Part shown: one piece after another, positions 22,713 to 22,792 of the stretch | Layout: every line of letters begins with the position of its first letter | Numbering within the stretch: position 1 is the first letter of the stretch | From: Longimonas sp040409695 | GTDB lineage: Bacteria; Bacteroidota; Rhodothermia; Rhodothermales; Salinibacteraceae | Direction of reading: 5' to 3' | Assembly: GCF_040409695.1 (NCBI RefSeq) | Contig: NZ_JARWGJ010000183.1 | Span: 1-22,792, forward strand | DNA: 22,792 nucleotides | The notes under the pieces: model-generated | What the model was told of the DNA's origin: nothing | The model's database searches: none | The model's input: the letters and a program-made list of their open reading frames with translations, nothing else | Translations under genes and position numbers: made by a program

Positions 22713-22792
22713 CAAAATGATTCTAATTCTTCAACATTCCTGTACGGATTCGCTGTCGCAACATTGAACCCGGCATTTATCGATTCGTTTGG

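Overview
The window reads as a housekeeping chromosome segment of a Bacteroidota/Rhodothermota-type bacterium, probably a Salinibacter-like member of the Rhodothermia. This placement is inference. It rests on the acidic flavour of many proteins, the near absence of Shine-Dalgarno sequences before clear start codons, several candidate promoters that fit the Bacteroidetes TTTG / TAnnTTTG pattern, and BatA-type and RsfS proteins typical of the group. No rRNA, tRNA, CRISPR array, transposase or phage gene was seen.

Layout. Bases 1-2738 (minus strand) hold a secreted Met-rich protein, a LytR C-terminal-domain protein, rsfS, a DUF423 membrane protein and, running off the left edge, a secreted TPR-like protein with a very acidic tail. 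Bases 3060-8680 (minus) hold an aldehyde dehydrogenase, a double universal stress protein, an unknown helical protein, a CBS+ACT sensor protein and the GTPase HflX. Bases 8795-11597 (minus) hold a membrane protein with a PH-like tail and a large BatA/von Willebrand protein. Two plus-strand genes follow, moaC and an unknown 206-residue protein, which converge on a minus-strand OmpR-type response regulator. Next on the minus strand come mutS2 and a sugar-nucleotidyltransferase with a left-handed beta-helix tail. The right end has two plus-strand envelope genes (an OmpA-like glycine-zipper lipoprotein and a secreted TPR protein). They converge, across a strong two-way terminator, on a minus-strand exported amidohydrolase.

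How the genes relate. The left block is a plausible co-transcribed run (gaps of 43-115 bases) mixing ribosome silencing and envelope proteins. The OmpA lipoprotein and the TPR protein are a likely envelope pair. Most other genes look like single units with their own promoters and terminators; clear terminators lie after the stress protein, the response regulator, the nucleotidyltransferase and the TPR/amidohydrolase pair.

Most notable non-coding content: two MITE/REP-like elements with related imperfect ends (14436-14614 and 18625-18752), several short perfect tandem repeats (one inside a signal-peptide coding region), and a tandem terminator ahead of mutS2. I found no convincing new multi-gene system; the best leads are the repeat elements and four proteins I cannot assign.
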